Shown here: piece by piece, positions 48,001 through 59,600 of the stretch
Position numbering within the stretch: position 1 is the first letter of the stretch
How the letters are laid out: each line of letters begins with the position of its first letter
Assembly: GCA_947623455.1 (NCBI GenBank)
Contig: OX392527.1
Coordinates: 8,552,001 to 8,616,000 of the forward strand
DNA length: 64,000 nt
Origin: Mimachlamys varia
Lineage: Eukaryota > Mollusca > Bivalvia > Pectinida > Pectinidae
Direction of reading: 5' to 3'
Translations under genes and position numbers: made by a program
The notes under the pieces: model-generated
Seen by the model: only the letters and a program-made list of their open reading frames with translations
Database searches by the model: none
What the model was told of the DNA's origin: nothing

Positions 48001-51000
48001 TGTATACGTCAAGGGAAGTATACCTGTATACCTCAAGGGAAGTATACCTGTATACGTCAAGGGAAGTATACCTGTATACGTCAAGGGAAGTACACCTGTA
48101 TACGTCAAGGGGAGCATACCTGTATACGTCAAGGGAAGTATACCTGTATACGTCAAGGGAAGTATACCTGTATACGTCAAGGGAAGTACACCTGTATACG
48201 TCAAGGGAAGCATACCTGTATACGTCAAGGGTAGTATACCTGTATACGTCAAGGGAAGTATACCTGTATACGTCAAGGGAAGTACACCTGTATACGTCAA
48301 GGGAAGTATACCTGTATACATCAAGGGAAGTACACCTGTATACGTCTAGGGAAGTATACCTGTATACGTCAAGGGAAGCATACCTGTATACGTCAAGGGA
48401 AGCATACCTGTATACGTCAAGGGAAGCATACCTGTATACGTCAAGGGAAGTATAACTGTATACGTCAAGGGTAGCCTACCTGTATACGTCAAAGGAAGTA
48501 TACATGTATACATCAAGGGGAGCATACCTGTATACCTCAAGGGAAGTATACCTGTATACGTCAAGGGAAGCATACCTGTATACTTCAAGGGAAGTATACC
48601 TGTATACGTCAAGGGTAGTATACCTGTATACGTCAAGGGAAGTATACCTGTATACGTCAAGGGTAGTATACCTGTATACGTCAAGGGAAGCATACCTGTA
48701 TACGTCAAAGGAAGTATACCTGTATACGTCAAGGGAAGTATAACTGTATACGTCAAGGGAAGTATACCTGTATACGTCAAGGGAAGTATACCTGTATACG
48801 TCAAGGGAAGTACACTTGTATACGTCAAGGGAAGCATACCTGTATACGTCAAGGGAAGTATACCTGTATACGTCAAGGGAAGTATACCTGTATACGTCAA
48901 GGGAAGTATACCTGTATACGTCAAGAGAAGTATACCTGTATACGTCAAGGGAAGTATACCTGTATACGTCAAGAGAAGTATACCTGTATACGTCAAGGGA
49001 AACATACCTGTATACGTCAAGGGAAGTATACCTGTATACGTCAAGGGAAGTATACCTGTATACGTCAAGAGAAGTATACCTGTATACGTCAAGGGAAGTA
49101 TACCTGTATACGTCAAGGGAAGTATACCTGTATACGTCAAGAGAAGTATACCTGTATACGTCAAGGGAAGTATACCTGTATACGTCAAGAGAAGTATACC
49201 TGTATACGTCAAGGGAAGTATACCTGTATACGTCAAGGGAAGTACACTTGTATACGTCAAGGGAAGTATACCTGTATACGTCAAGAGAAGTATACCTGTA
49301 TACGTCAAGGGAAGTATACCTGTATACGTCAAGGGAAGTACACTTGTATACGTCAAGGGAAGTATACCTGTATACGTCAAGGGAAGTATACCTGTATACG
49401 TCAAGGGAAGTATACCTGTATACGTCAAGGGAAGTATACCTGTATACGTCAAGAGAAGTATACCTGTATACGTCAAGGGAAGTACACCTGTATACGTCAA
49501 GGGAAGTATACCTGTATACGTCAAGGGAAGTACACTTGTATACGTCAAGGGAAGTATACCTGTATACGTCAAGAGAAGTATACCTGTATACGTCAAGGGA
49601 AGTATACCTGTATACGTCAAGGGAAGTACACTTGTATACGTCAAGGGAAGTATACCTGTATACGTCAAGAGAAGTATACCTGTATACGTCAAGGGAAACA
49701 TACCTGTATACGTCAAGGGAAGTATACCTGTATACGTCAAGGGAAGTATACCTGTATACGTCAAGAGAAGTATACCTGTATACGTCAAGGGAAGTATACC
49801 TGTATACGTCAAGGGAAGTATACCTGTATACGTCAAGAGAAGTACACCTGTATACGTCAAGGGAAGTACACTTGTATACGTCAAGGGAAGTACACTTGTA
49901 TACGTCAAGGGTAGTATACCTGTATACGTCAAGGGAAGTATACCTGTATACGTCAAGGGAAGTATACCTGTATACGTCAAGGGAAGTATACCTGTATACG
50001 TCAAGGGAAGTATACCTGTATACGTCAAGAGAAGTATACCTGTATACGTCAAGGGAAGTATACCTGTATACGTCAAGGGAAGTACACTTGTATACGTCAA
50101 GGGAAGTATACCTGTATACGTCAAAGGGAATTACACTTGTATACGTCAAGGGTAGTATACCTGTATACGTCAAGGGAAGTATACCTGCATACGTCAAGGG
50201 AAGTATACCTGTATACGTCAAGGGAAGTATACCTGTATACGTCAAGGGAAGTATACCTGTATACGTCAAGGGAAGTATACCTGTATACGTCAAGAGAAGT
50301 ATACCTGTATACGTCAAGGGAAGTATACCTGTATACGTCAAGGGAAGTATACCTGTATACGTCAAGGGAAGTATACCTGTATACGTCAAGGGAAGTATAC
50401 GTGTATACGTCAAGGGAGGTATACCTGTATACGTCAAGAGAAGTATACGTGTATACGTCAAGGGAGGTATACCTGTAAACGTCAAGGGAAGTATACCTGT
50501 ATACGTCAAGGGGGGTATACCTGTATACGTCAAGGGAAGTATACCTGTATACGTCAAGGGAAGTATACCTGTATACGTCAAGGGAAGTATACCTGTATAC
50601 GTCAAGGGAAGTATACCTGTATACGTCAAGGGAAGTATACCTGTATACGTCAAGGGTAGTATACCTGTTTACGTCAAGGGAAGTATACCTGTATACGTCA
50701 AGGGTAGTATACCTGTATACGTCAAGGGTAGTATACCTGTATACGTCAAGGGAAGTATACCTGTATACGTCAAGGGAAGTATACCTGTATACGTCAAGGG
50801 AAGTATACCTGTATACGTCAAGGGAAGTATACCTGTATACGTCAAGGGAAGTATACCTGTATACGTCAAGGGAAGTATACCTGTATACGTCAAGGGAAGT
50901 ATACCTGTATACGTCAAGGGAAGTACACCTGTATATGTCAAGGGAAGTATACCTGTATACGTCAAGGGAAGTATACCTGTATATGTCAAGGGAAGCATAC

Positions 51001-51050
51001 CTGTATACGTCAAAGGAAGCATATATACCTGTATACCTCAAGGAAAGTGT
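42088..51050. repeat. 24-bp satellite (~373 units) with 2,903-bp and 1,056-bp higher-order repeats
   Basis: Unit GTATACCTGTATACGTCAAG plus GGAA, period 24 (eight codons). Main variants are GGGTAG, AAGAGA, GTACAC and GGAAACAT. A 23-bp unit (GGGAGCATACC) at about 44990 recurs at about 47893. A whole block repeats with offset 2,903 bp (121 units minus 1 base), seen in several places: 45601/48504, 45913/48816 and 44987/47890. A TTTACGTC marker recurs at 42581 and 43637, 44 units apart. The basic unit leaves several frames open on both strands, giving spurious ORFs up to about 1,070 codons. These lack splice or start context. Confidence 0.95.
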
Positions 51051-51089
51051 AACCCTAGTAAATACTAGCTGCAATATACCGCTCGGCTA

Positions 51090-51172
51090 GAGAGATCTTC
51101 TCTTTAGCTCGATCGGTTGAGCGTAAGATAGTAGCCAGAGGTTCCGGGTTCGACTCCTTGCGGAGGCATTGA
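51090..51172 (+). other. tRNA-like relic (possible SINE head) inside the end of the satellite
   Basis: TAGCTCGATCGGTTGAGCG (D-arm/A box-like) followed about 25 bases later by CCGGGTTCGACTCC (B box-like). Spacing is tRNA-like, but acceptor and anticodon stems do not pair, so it is not a functional tRNA. Satellite units resume at about 51197-51270. Confidence 0.4.
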
Positions 51173-51334
51173 AAAAAATAATGACCTCTGTTACAAAAGT
51201 ATACCTGTATACATCAAGGGAAACATACCTGTATATGTCAAGGGAAGCATACCTGTATATATCAAGGCATGCTTCTATATATCAATATATATATATTATA
51301 TATATATATCAAGAGAGAGTTGTTTGGTTGATTC

Positions 51335-51340
51335 TTTATT
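51335..51340 (-). promoter_or_regulatory. Poly(A) signal AATAAA of the two-exon gene
   Basis: AATAAA on the minus strand about 305 bases after the stop codon at 51644, in AT-rich 3' UTR-like sequence. It is the last such signal before the satellite. Confidence 0.55.
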
Positions 51341-51643
51341 AAACAGATTAAGATGAAACTTAGAAAAGGTTTTATATCAATCAGAAATTCCACTGGCAAT
51401 AAATTGTTAATTTTAGCCTCAGTTTTTAACAAGATGAATAAATACTACTAACAAATACTTGTACAAAAAGTCTTTAATAGTTACTTTCACTTAAATAGTT
51501 TAGTAAACATAAATAAAAACTCAAACTGTAGATTTTAATATCAAATGGTACCGTAAATGAAAAGCACATATATGTCATTGTTGGTCACTTGACCTTTTGT
51601 TTTTACTATGTCACAGTTAGCCATCTTTAGAGTTTCAAGTCTT

Positions 51644-51844
51644 TCAGTCCTTAAGACTTTCCTCCAATGCAGCATGTTGTGCTTTGAGTTCTTCCATTCG
51701 GAGTCCAATAGTCCTAACCACATTCTGTCTCTGTGTTTCGTTCAGTTTACTCAGAAGTGACTTGTACTCGTCTAATGTGTCTTGTACAGCTTCCTGCGCT
51801 TCGGACATGTCATCTGAGAAGTAGACACTGCCTTGGCTTTCTCG
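51644..51844 (-). CDS. Conserved-looking mitochondrial-type protein, exon 2 (C-terminal)
   Basis: Follows a strong acceptor (TTTGTTCTGTTTTTAG|CGA, AG at 51846-51845) in phase 0, which matches exon 1. Encodes 66 residues: RESQGSVYFSDDMSEAQEAV, a charged helical stretch (LDEYKSLLSKLNETQRQ), GLRMEELKAQHAALEES, then stop TGA at 51646-51644. The pattern predicts long amphipathic helices, possibly a coiled coil. Together with exon 1 the protein has 154 residues. I do not recall a family name. It resembles small uncharacterised animal mitochondrial proteins, which is an impression, not a search result. Confidence 0.8.
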   Translation of the reverse strand, partial: RESQGSVYFSDDMSEAQEAVQDTLDEYKSLLSKLNETQRQNVVRTIGLRMEELKAQHAALEESLKD

Positions 51845-52443
51845 CTAAAAACAGAACAAACAAACACCAACATTATCCAACAAATATATTTACACAATAA
51901 ACACGCCAATAAAGATAGTACATCATGTGTCTTCACCGGCCAGCATTGCAAATTTAACTCGCTGTTACTCACAAACATAGGACAGACATCATAGATTTAA
52001 TTGAAAAATAAACAACTGGACATCATTATGATCCGCCACATTCCTGCTTCCTTTAATAGAACCTTAACACCTGGAGACATATCACAAACAAGGCTCACCT
52101 AGTCCAACTACATGTAGCCAAAGCTTACCCCAGACTACCTGTCTGAACTTGCCATAAGGTTAGGCACATTCAGGCCACAAGGACTCGTATATATAGACTA
52201 ATAGGATAAAACAAGCAATAAAAACCTATCACTGAGTCTATCATATAAGTCTACACTTGTCACTGTGTTCTGCCCTTCAATTATTATATTGACCACCACA
52301 TTTTGGCCGGGGTGGTGCAGTGCATAGCTCACTTGCCTTTCAACAAATTTTGTTGTTTGCTTTTTTAGCATTAGGCTTTAACATTCAATATTATTAAAGC
52401 CGAAACATTAGTTAGGTACCAAAGCGTGTAATATACTATTTAC
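51845..52443 (-). other. Intron of the two-exon gene
   Basis: 599-base intron with donor GCG|GTAAAT and acceptor TTTTTAG. No other feature seen. Confidence 0.7.
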
Positions 52444-52707
52444 CGCATCTTGCATCAGTTCCCGGGCCTCCGTAAATTTGTCGGTAAGTGTGTCCATCAT
52501 TTTCTTGACGGTTTCGTCACTAACATCGCAGCAGTGTACACTCGTTAAATAAAAAGTGCGATCACCCACATAATTATTTAGAGGTAAAGGGCGATAAAAA
52601 GTTTTCTGAACACATCGAAACAATCTGTGACATGTCCTTGTACGAAGCACATGATATACCGATTTCCCAGTGTTGACAACTGCCCTTCCCCACATGGATG
52701 CGGCCAT
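52444..52707 (-). CDS. Conserved-looking mitochondrial-type protein, exon 1 (N-terminal)
   Basis: ATG at 52707 in good context (CCAAAATGG) begins MAASMWGRAVVNTGKSVYHV. The first ~40 residues are rich in Arg, Ser and hydrophobics with almost no acids (RTRTCHRLFRCVQKTF), as in a mitochondrial targeting presequence. The exon continues through TFYLTSVHCCDVSDETVKK to KFTEARELMQDA and ends in phase 0 at donor GATGCG|GTAAAT. An in-frame upstream start, 9 codons earlier, is possible but has weaker context. 88 codons. Function unknown; predicted matrix or inner-membrane associated from the presequence only. Confidence 0.8.
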
Positions 52708-53275
52708 TTTGGGTGAGTTCGAATGGGAAAACAATCATGTAGAACTTTCGTTCGGAACAACCGGCCGTTTGTCCGCTTTTTAATGTAACGTTTTCGACTC
52801 AAAATCTTGGCGGACTTGCAAGAGTGCTTCTTAATTAACCTTATTTACTAAACGAACAACTTTGGTCCGACAGGTTCAACCGCTTTAAACGAAAACGGCC
52901 TGGGAAGAAAAATGCACGGCCAGACCGGAGTTCGAACCCGGGACTTTTCGAACTGTAAATTGTTGCCGTCATTAATTGTCGGAAACGATTATCATATATA
53001 TAATGAAATATATTATTAATGTCAATTGTCATCTCGTAAATATGTATATTGTCAAATACTTTTGGGAAAAGGCTAAATATTAGTCGGTAAATGTGTGCCC
53101 AATCCCACTGTATATATTTGATAAAATAAAATATTTTAAATCAAATCTAGACGGAGGCTCAATCAGTTGAGCTATCTGGTCGCCGACGATCGACCCGGTC
53201 TAGATCCGCTACGTATGAGACTAGAATTTTGAAAATATTCATTGGAATCTTTAATCTGTTATCAAAAAAATAAAA
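52708..53275. other. 5' flank with tRNA-like fragments
   Basis: On the minus strand, AGATAGCTCAACTGATTGAG (53190s) resembles a tRNA D-arm and CCCGGGTTCGAACTCC (about 52925-52940) a B box. They are about 240 bases apart, so this could be a tRNA-derived SINE interrupted by AT-rich DNA, or two fragments. Promoter elements of the gene were not identified. Confidence 0.3.
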
Positions 53276-53650
53276 TCACTGCGCAGCGTAAATTAAGAGA
53301 TCGATGATTGAGCCGACATGTTTATTTTGGCCATGGACTTGGATAGCATCTAATTCCGTTGTTGGGCCAATCCCTACCGACCAGGTCCTAACGTTAACTA
53401 TATCAATGACGTTACACTCTTTACTTATAGTATACCGCACACTTGGGCCAATGCTGTCCCAACAAAACTGTACCGTTAGACCAGACATGCAACATTGGTA
53501 CGGCGGATTTTTGTCCATTGACCCAGCGTTTGACCACAATAGTGGCAGAAAATTACGTTGGTTTAAAGGGGCATCCCGCGAAAGCCTGAATGCCAGTTCT
53601 TGAATGTACATGGTGTCTGCAACACTAATTATATTTCCCTGCTGTTCCAA
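53276..53650 (-). other. Unassigned open frame (~125 codons), both strands open
   Basis: The minus strand is open with an internal ATG (MYIQELAFRLSRDAPLNQRN) and a stop at 53276-53278. It includes paired Cys (YQCC) and a C-terminal IIDLLIYAAQ. The plus strand is also open across 53304-53603. No splice sites or family are recognised. It could be an exon, or part of an unrecognised repeat that is open by chance. Confidence 0.25.
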
Positions 53651-54522
53651 TATTCAAAATCCGCTCAAAATGTCTATCTTGACCACTTACAAAACCGCAT
53701 TCCTCGGGAAAGCCCCGATAAAAATAGCGGTGATGACGCAGCGTGACAAGCTTGTTGCAAGTCGCTTGACAGGTTTGACGGAATAGGCCGTAAGGGAGAG
53801 GACGCGTAATGTATACGGCTGATGAAACGGAGACAAAGTTATTGAATCACATTCACATTAATGATCAGACATTAATTGCACACTTACCGATATACAAATT
53901 AAGAAACATTTGTCGGCGCTTCGGCATCGTTCATCGACACCAGGAATTATCTATATAATATATATATACCTGAGCGAGACCGGTACACATGGGTACGGAA
54001 TACAGTCATTGTGCAAACCTTTTTAAAGTAAAACCACGGACTTAGATAACATCCCTCTAATCTAATTCCAATGGTCTTTGTACCTTCACTAATTTATAGA
54101 TTAGTTATGAATATCACTTTTTTCCACGCATGAAGACATGATATTTTTTATTCCTTTTGTCCAAATTGAAGCCGTGTGTACCTCGGTTGCAAGTCCCGTT
54201 TTACACGTTTGGGGGTTTATAGATAAATTTTCGGTAAAAATGCCGATCATTTTCTAAACCCCTCAGAAGTATAAAATTACTATAAACACAATTGCTTATG
54301 TTCAAAACTAGCTGTAACAAATGCACGTAAATCAGGTGATATTAGAGTATACGGTGCGTTTGCAAAAAAAAAATAAACACTCCTCGTGTAAACAACAAAG
54401 ATGCGATTTATAATGTTGTTGTGAACTCAAAACGGATGGGAGACCGAACACGCTATAATAGCGGGAAAGTGCTTCATTTTAATTCATATAATGAAAAGTT
54501 CGTCGAAATAAACCTTTTGATT
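53651..54522. other. Unique sequence
   Basis: No supported gene or repeat. Confidence 0.4.
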
Positions 54523-54576
54523 CAATCTGATTAAAATACAGCTCTTCGATACGCTTACGCTATTTTAATCAGATTG
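54523..54576. repeat. Hairpin with 16-bp arms
   Basis: CAATCTGATTAAAATA and its exact complement separated by 22 bases. Probably the remains of a small foldback transposon. Confidence 0.65.
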
Positions 54577-54750
54577 ACAGATTGAACCCCGTCGTCGATA
54601 ATATTTCATCATCTATTTTACCTTTATTTCAATTAATCAAAAACCAAAACATTGTTCGTCTCTTTGTACAAATAATTTTATTGTGTACAAATAATTCATT
54701 GTGTACAAATACAAAATAAAAGCTACTGAGAACCTTGGCGTGTATAACTG

Positions 54751-55344
54751 ATGTGCTCGGATTTACATTTTTCAATATCGGAATCTCAAGAGCCAAATAT
54801 TGCTCCACTGTTCTATGTTGTCTATCTTGGAGCATACTTTGTGAAAAACAAGACAAAAGCTAAGGTGAAATATACTGAAGAAGATTTAGTAAGGATGATT
54901 GAATTCCTGGTCGACAATATTTTTGTTGAGTTCGGAGGAGAGGTTTTCCAGCAGACTGTTGGCATTCCTATGGGAACAAATGTGTCCCACTCTCAGCTGA
55001 CTTGTTTTTGTTTTCATACGAGGCTGAATTTGCGGAAGAGCTATTCAGGACAGGTAACAAAAACCTTTCCAAATCTTTTAATTTCACTTTCAGATATATC
55101 GACGATGAGTTGTCTGTAAACAACAAGAAGTTTCCTGACCACGTCCATCGTATATACCCTTCTGAAAATAAAGGGCACAATAGACTCTTCAACATCAGTT
55201 GCCGTGAAGTTACTTCAATCTCTACTTCAACTACGATCAACATGGACAGCTTACTACTAAGCTATTGATTATTTCAATTTTGCGATCGTGAACTTTCCAT
55301 TCCTTGATAGTAATATCCCTGTTTCTCCAAGCTATGGTGTTTAC
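54751..55344 (+). pseudogene. Reverse transcriptase relic, Penelope-like (tentative), 5' segment
   Basis: The plus strand encodes TEEDLVRMIEFLVDN, QQTVGIPMGTN, then (after a frameshift near 54990) FLFSYEAEFAEELFRTGN, FTFRYIDDELSVNN and, after another break, FNFAIVNFPFLDSNI and SYGVY. GIPMGTN and Y-I-D-D (55095-55106) are RT motifs. The surrounding sequence matches an RT type common in invertebrate genomes that I associate with Penelope-like elements. 5'-truncated, with frame breaks and stops, so inactive. The coding sequence is cut at 55344 by a palindromic insertion and continues at 55441. Confidence 0.65.
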
Positions 55345-55440
55345 CAACTTCGCAAGCCAAGGGTGTACAATACGCTACTCTCCTTTTGAAAAGGAGAGTA
55401 GCGTATTGTACACCCTTGGCTTGCGAAGTTGGGTGTTTAC
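55336..55440. mobile_element. 87-bp perfect palindromic insertion (55345-55431) with 9-bp target duplication
   Basis: CAACTTCGCAAGCCAAGGGT... : 43-base left arm, single central G at 55388, and the exact 43-base complement. The 9-mer GGTGTTTAC occurs directly before (55336-55344) and after (55432-55440). Without the insert and one 9-mer, the RT relic reads on without a gap, confirming the borders. A 9-bp duplication fits Mutator-like transposases (inference). Confidence 0.9.
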
Positions 55441-55463
55441 ATGTCGCTGTTGATTCGATATTC
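55441..55463 (+). pseudogene. Reverse transcriptase relic, middle segment
   Basis: 23 bases between the palindrome and the gypsy element encode MSLLIRYS-like sequence. They continue the RT relic and are split from its 3' part by the LTR element. Confidence 0.6.
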
Positions 55464-55573
55464 TGTAATGAAAATCGGTCATGTTTAATTATCATGTAGT
55501 TTATTCCCGTATTCGCATTGTCGGTGTTGTTAACATGTAAACGAACAGCGTAGATTCACTGTTGCGTTGTGGC

Positions 55574-55581
55574 TATAAATA
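55574..55581 (+). promoter_or_regulatory. TATA box of the LTR promoter
   Basis: TATAAATA about 110 bases into the LTR. Transcription would start shortly after, leaving AATAAA at 55811 within the R region or just downstream of it. Confidence 0.6.
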
Positions 55582-56059
55582 GAATAGTGGCGTGCACGTG
55601 CTGTCAGACTGTAAACGTTTGGAGGACCAAGAAGTCTTGTGACGTCACAGAAAAATGGAATAACCTGGTTTACCCCAGAATGGGTTGAGCGAAGGCATAT
55701 ATAAGAGAGAGCTCGCTTCATTCTGGAGGAGAACTCCTGACGATTGCGGATAGATCGGCCGACCCAGAATACTACGGAAGCTAGGCAGGTATATATAAGG
55801 TCATATATATAATAAAGACTGAATAAGTCTTTGGGGAAAGACTGGAGAAGTCTTTCGGTTAGCAGTAGTAAAATAGGTCTCTGAAGAAGGGACTGGTGGT
55901 CGTGGTTGCCGAGGCAGTCAGGGATCAGACAGCGATAGGTCTGTAGGGCAGTATTGATACTACAGCTAGCGGTGGTAAGCAGAGGGCTGTTAAGGGGACA
56001 GTGCTCTATCGGCCCGTGCGCAGTAGCCGTGTTGTAGGTACTGTAACAAGTGCTCTGTG

Positions 56060-56178
56060 CCACTGCGCTGTACAACTGTGTTGAGCAAGTGCGCTGTACA
56101 ACAGCGCTGAGCAAGTGCGCTGTACAACTGCGCTGAGCAAGTGCGCTGTACAACTGCGCTGAGCAAGTGCGCTGCTCT
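56060..56178. repeat. 26-bp tandem repeat inside the LTR (4-5 units)
   Basis: Unit GAGCAAGTGCGCTGTACAAC plus TGCGCT. The same copies are in the 3' LTR at about 62627-62745. Confidence 0.85.
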
Positions 56179-56527
56179 AAGGTAAAGCAGTGCGCAGGGG
56201 GCGACACTGCGCGGAGGTAATACCTGTTTGTATTTGTTAGTTATTGTTACAGTTTGAGAGTGCCGTGGCAAGTAGCACGGCACTGGTTCGTTAATATTAG
56301 TGTATATTCTGTTTCACTGGGTTCTCGACATAGAAATCATTTGTAAATATTACTGATTGGCGTTTGATTGAGAAAGGGTCTATAGTGGTCTAGTAGGTTG
56401 ACGACGGCTCGCATATAAGTAAATGCGCCACGGCTACCATTGATAAGCTACCGTTATAAGCACAGCATATCCCGGGGGACACTTGGGACGGACCAGATAG
56501 GTACCGACCACGGTGCACGTTACATAA

Positions 56528-56548
56528 TTTTTGGCGGCAGCGGTGGGA
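56528..56548 (+). promoter_or_regulatory. Putative primer binding site
   Basis: TTTGGCGGCAGCGGTGGGAT lies a few bases after the LTR end. TGG start and location fit a tRNA primer site. The tRNA was not identified. Confidence 0.55.
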
Positions 56549-56609
56549 TTACTGCTTGTGCTATTGAATCAACGGGCTGTACTACTAGAATTTGCTATAC
56601 GACCATTAC

Positions 56610-59600
56610 ATGGAAATGGAGACTGTAAACGAGGAAATAAGCCAAATTGAGACCCAGCTGTCATTATTGAAGCTAGAAAGAGACAGGTTATATGAGAGCT
56701 TCACACACTCAACGCCAAAGCCGCCGAGAGGTGAGGATATTGATTCGGGCGTTGCAAGTGCACAGAGATCTGGAGAACCTCGTCAAATGTCGACAGATTT
56801 GTATGATACTAACATACCAATGGCCGGCTCTAACCTGGACACGATGCAACCTGATAATACCCAGGCACCAGAGGCGCTGAGTCCGGTATCATCTGATATG
56901 GGAGCAAGGCCCATGGTGAGATTTTCGGATGTTATGGATTGTGGTGAGCCTGTACATATTACTGCAGGAGGCAGCGATTGGCGACATGTGACGGAGAGGA
57001 GGTCGAACAGGAGGCAACTCCCGTCGCCACCGACAATACATCAGACCGGGGAACCAAACCGTACAGATAGACATGGCGTTCGTGTTAAGCCAGCGACATA
57101 TGACGGTTCCGGCTCATGGAAAGATTTCAAGTCACATTTTGATACCTGTGCCAGGATAAACAAATGGAGCACGGAAGAAAAGGGCATGTACCTGGCTGTT
57201 TCTCTACGTGGACAGGCGCAGGGGGTCCTCGGGGATTTACCGGAGGACACGAGACAGCATTACGAATTGCTGGTGGCGTCTCTAGAAGAAAGATTTGCAC
57301 CACCAAGTCAAACAGAACTGTATAGAGTACAGCTAAGGGAGCGGCGCCAGAAAGCTTCAGAGACCCTCCCGGAAATGGGACAGGCAATCAGAAGGTTGTC
57401 TAGCTTGGCTTATCCTACAGCCCCTAGGGAAGTACAAGAAACATTGGCAAAGGAGCAATTTATCGATGCACTGTTTGATTCTGAAATACGGATTAGAATA
57501 AAACAGTCGCGGCCAGTCTCTCTGAATGATGCCATACGTCTTGCTGTAGAGCTGGAGGCTTTCAATAAGGCTGAGCACCGACGTAAGGAAGGGCAAGGGC
57601 ATTTGCGGGTGGCCAGTGCGACAGACGCTCATCAGGAAGCACAGCAGCCCGTGTTTGATGAAATGGTTAAGGCTATGAAGGCAATGCAGGACAAGCTAGA
57701 GGACCTGACAAAGGATATGGAACACTTAAGGGCTAACAAGGGGCATAAGCGCCAACAAGGAGCAAATAACAAATTCCTGGAGGACATTACTTGCTATTAT
57801 TGCAAAGAAAAGGGACACATGAGGCGGAAATGCCCAGCGCTAAAAAGTGCCGATGCCGAGAAACATAAACCTGGAGGAGGAACACCGGGGAAGGGGTCAT
57901 CGGCAAAACGTTTAATGACGCGCCGAGAACGACGGAGGATGTTACAGAACAGCACTAGACCTTCAATTGGAGCAAGTGCAGTGACCGACGAGGCAGGCAT
58001 GTATGTTAAAGCCACAATACATGGGACCGATGTAAAATTCCTTGTTGATACTGGAGCGTCCCTCTCCCTTTTATCAGCAAAGCTTTACGACAGATTGTCT
58101 CACGTCGGTAGACCGGACTTGTCAAGTGTGAAATATACAGTTGCGGCAGCAGGAGGCAGCGACCTAGTGTTGTCGGGAAAGGGGAATTTTACATTTGTTT
58201 TGGGTGACCAGATGTTCACAATGGATATGATAGTTGCCGAGTTAAGCATAGATGGTATTCTGGGTCTTGACTTTCTGAAGGCTCACGGCGGTGTGGTCGA
58301 CGTCAATAGAGAGATATTGAGTATCAATACGCAGGCCACTCCACTTGTGTTTCAAGGTCCATTTGGTTGTTTCAAGATCACTGCACTAGAAACAGTGAGC
58401 ATTCCCCCAAGAGCGGAGTACATTTGTCCTGGTAAGGTGTTGGAGGCAGAGGGCATGTTGCCCAAGGGTCTAGGTATTGTGGAGCCGTCAGAAAGATTCC
58501 TCAAATCGGACAGGGGACTTGTCGCCAGAGCCCTGGTACAGTGTAAAGACGTAATTCCAGTGAGAATGTTGAATCCCTCTGACGAGACACAGATTGTGTA
58601 TGGAGGAACCATGATAGGCGAGCTTGCGCAAGTAAAAAGGGTCCTGGATGTGAAATCCTCTGTACGCACCGGACATAATAGTGAATTACAGCGTTTACGA
58701 GACGAGACTATTAAGGACCTATCCAGCGAACAGGCTAGTGATGTTGAGCAGTTGTTAGACGAGTATAGAGATTTGTTTGCAGCCTCCAATAATGACTTGG
58801 GTCGCACCGACATTGTCCAACATACAATAGACACTGGCGAAGCACGGCCAATCAAACAACCTGCACGACGCGTACCAGTGCATATGCGTGAGGAAGTAGA
58901 CTCGCTGATCGAGGACATGCTGGAACGGAAGGTCATAGAACCTTCACGTAGCCCTTGGTCGTCAGGTATCGTCCTAGTAAAGAAGAAGGACGGGACAACT
59001 CGCTTTTGTGTCGACTACCGGCGATTAAACAGCGTCACTATAAAGGATGCTTACCCTCTACCGCGGATTGACGATTCGCTAGACCAACTGTCTGGTAATT
59101 CCTGGTTCTCTACCTTGGATTTATGCTCTGGGTATTGGCAGGTAGAAGTAGAGCCAAGTGACCGACCCAAAACTGCATTTGCAACAAGGAAGGGATTGTT
59201 TCAGTTTCGGTTGATGCCATTTGGATTGTGTGCGGCGCCAGCAACTTTCCAGAGACTTATGGAGACAGTCTTGGCGGGAGTGCAGTGGCAAATATGTCTG
59301 GTGTACCTTGATGATATAATAGTGGTCGGGCGAACGTTTGAGGACATGCTGTCAAACCTGAGAACCGTGTTTGATAGACTCCAAGAAGCTGGTTTGAAGC
59401 TCAAACCAAAGAAGTGCCAACTATTCGACAAGCGCGTGCGCTTTCTGGGCCACGTTGTATCAGAGGAAGGCATCACCACGGACCCCGACAAGGTGACAGC
59501 TGTAAAGGAATGGCCAACACCATCCAATGTTACCGAGCTGAGATCTTTCCTGGGGCTCTGTAGCTACTACAGGAGATACATTCATCAGTTTTCTGCGATA

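Larger units (their letters stand above)
55464..56524 (+). repeat. 5' LTR
   Basis: Holds a TATA box (TATAAATA, 55574-55581), a TGACGTCA CRE-type palindrome (55640-55647), a poly(A) signal AATAAA (55811-55816) and an internal tandem repeat (about 56060-56175). The minus-strand ORFs over the LTR are incidental. Confidence 0.93.

Noticed and set aside
42076..51074. ORFs of 300-1,070 codons on both strands in the 24-bp array
   Set aside because: The unit lacks stops in most frames and is eight codons long. Overlapping giant ORFs on both strands with no start context or splice sites are expected by-products.
51090..51172. Functional tRNA gene
   Set aside because: A- and B-box-like segments are present, but the acceptor and anticodon stems do not pair.
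53304..53603. 99-codon plus ORF opposite the minus ORF 53276-53650
   Set aside because: Both strands open, no splice or start support, no family recognised. Kept only as an unassigned region.
55530..56207. 225-codon minus ORF, repeated at 62097-62774
   Set aside because: It lies antisense in both LTRs, and its repeats reflect the 26-bp LTR tandem repeat.
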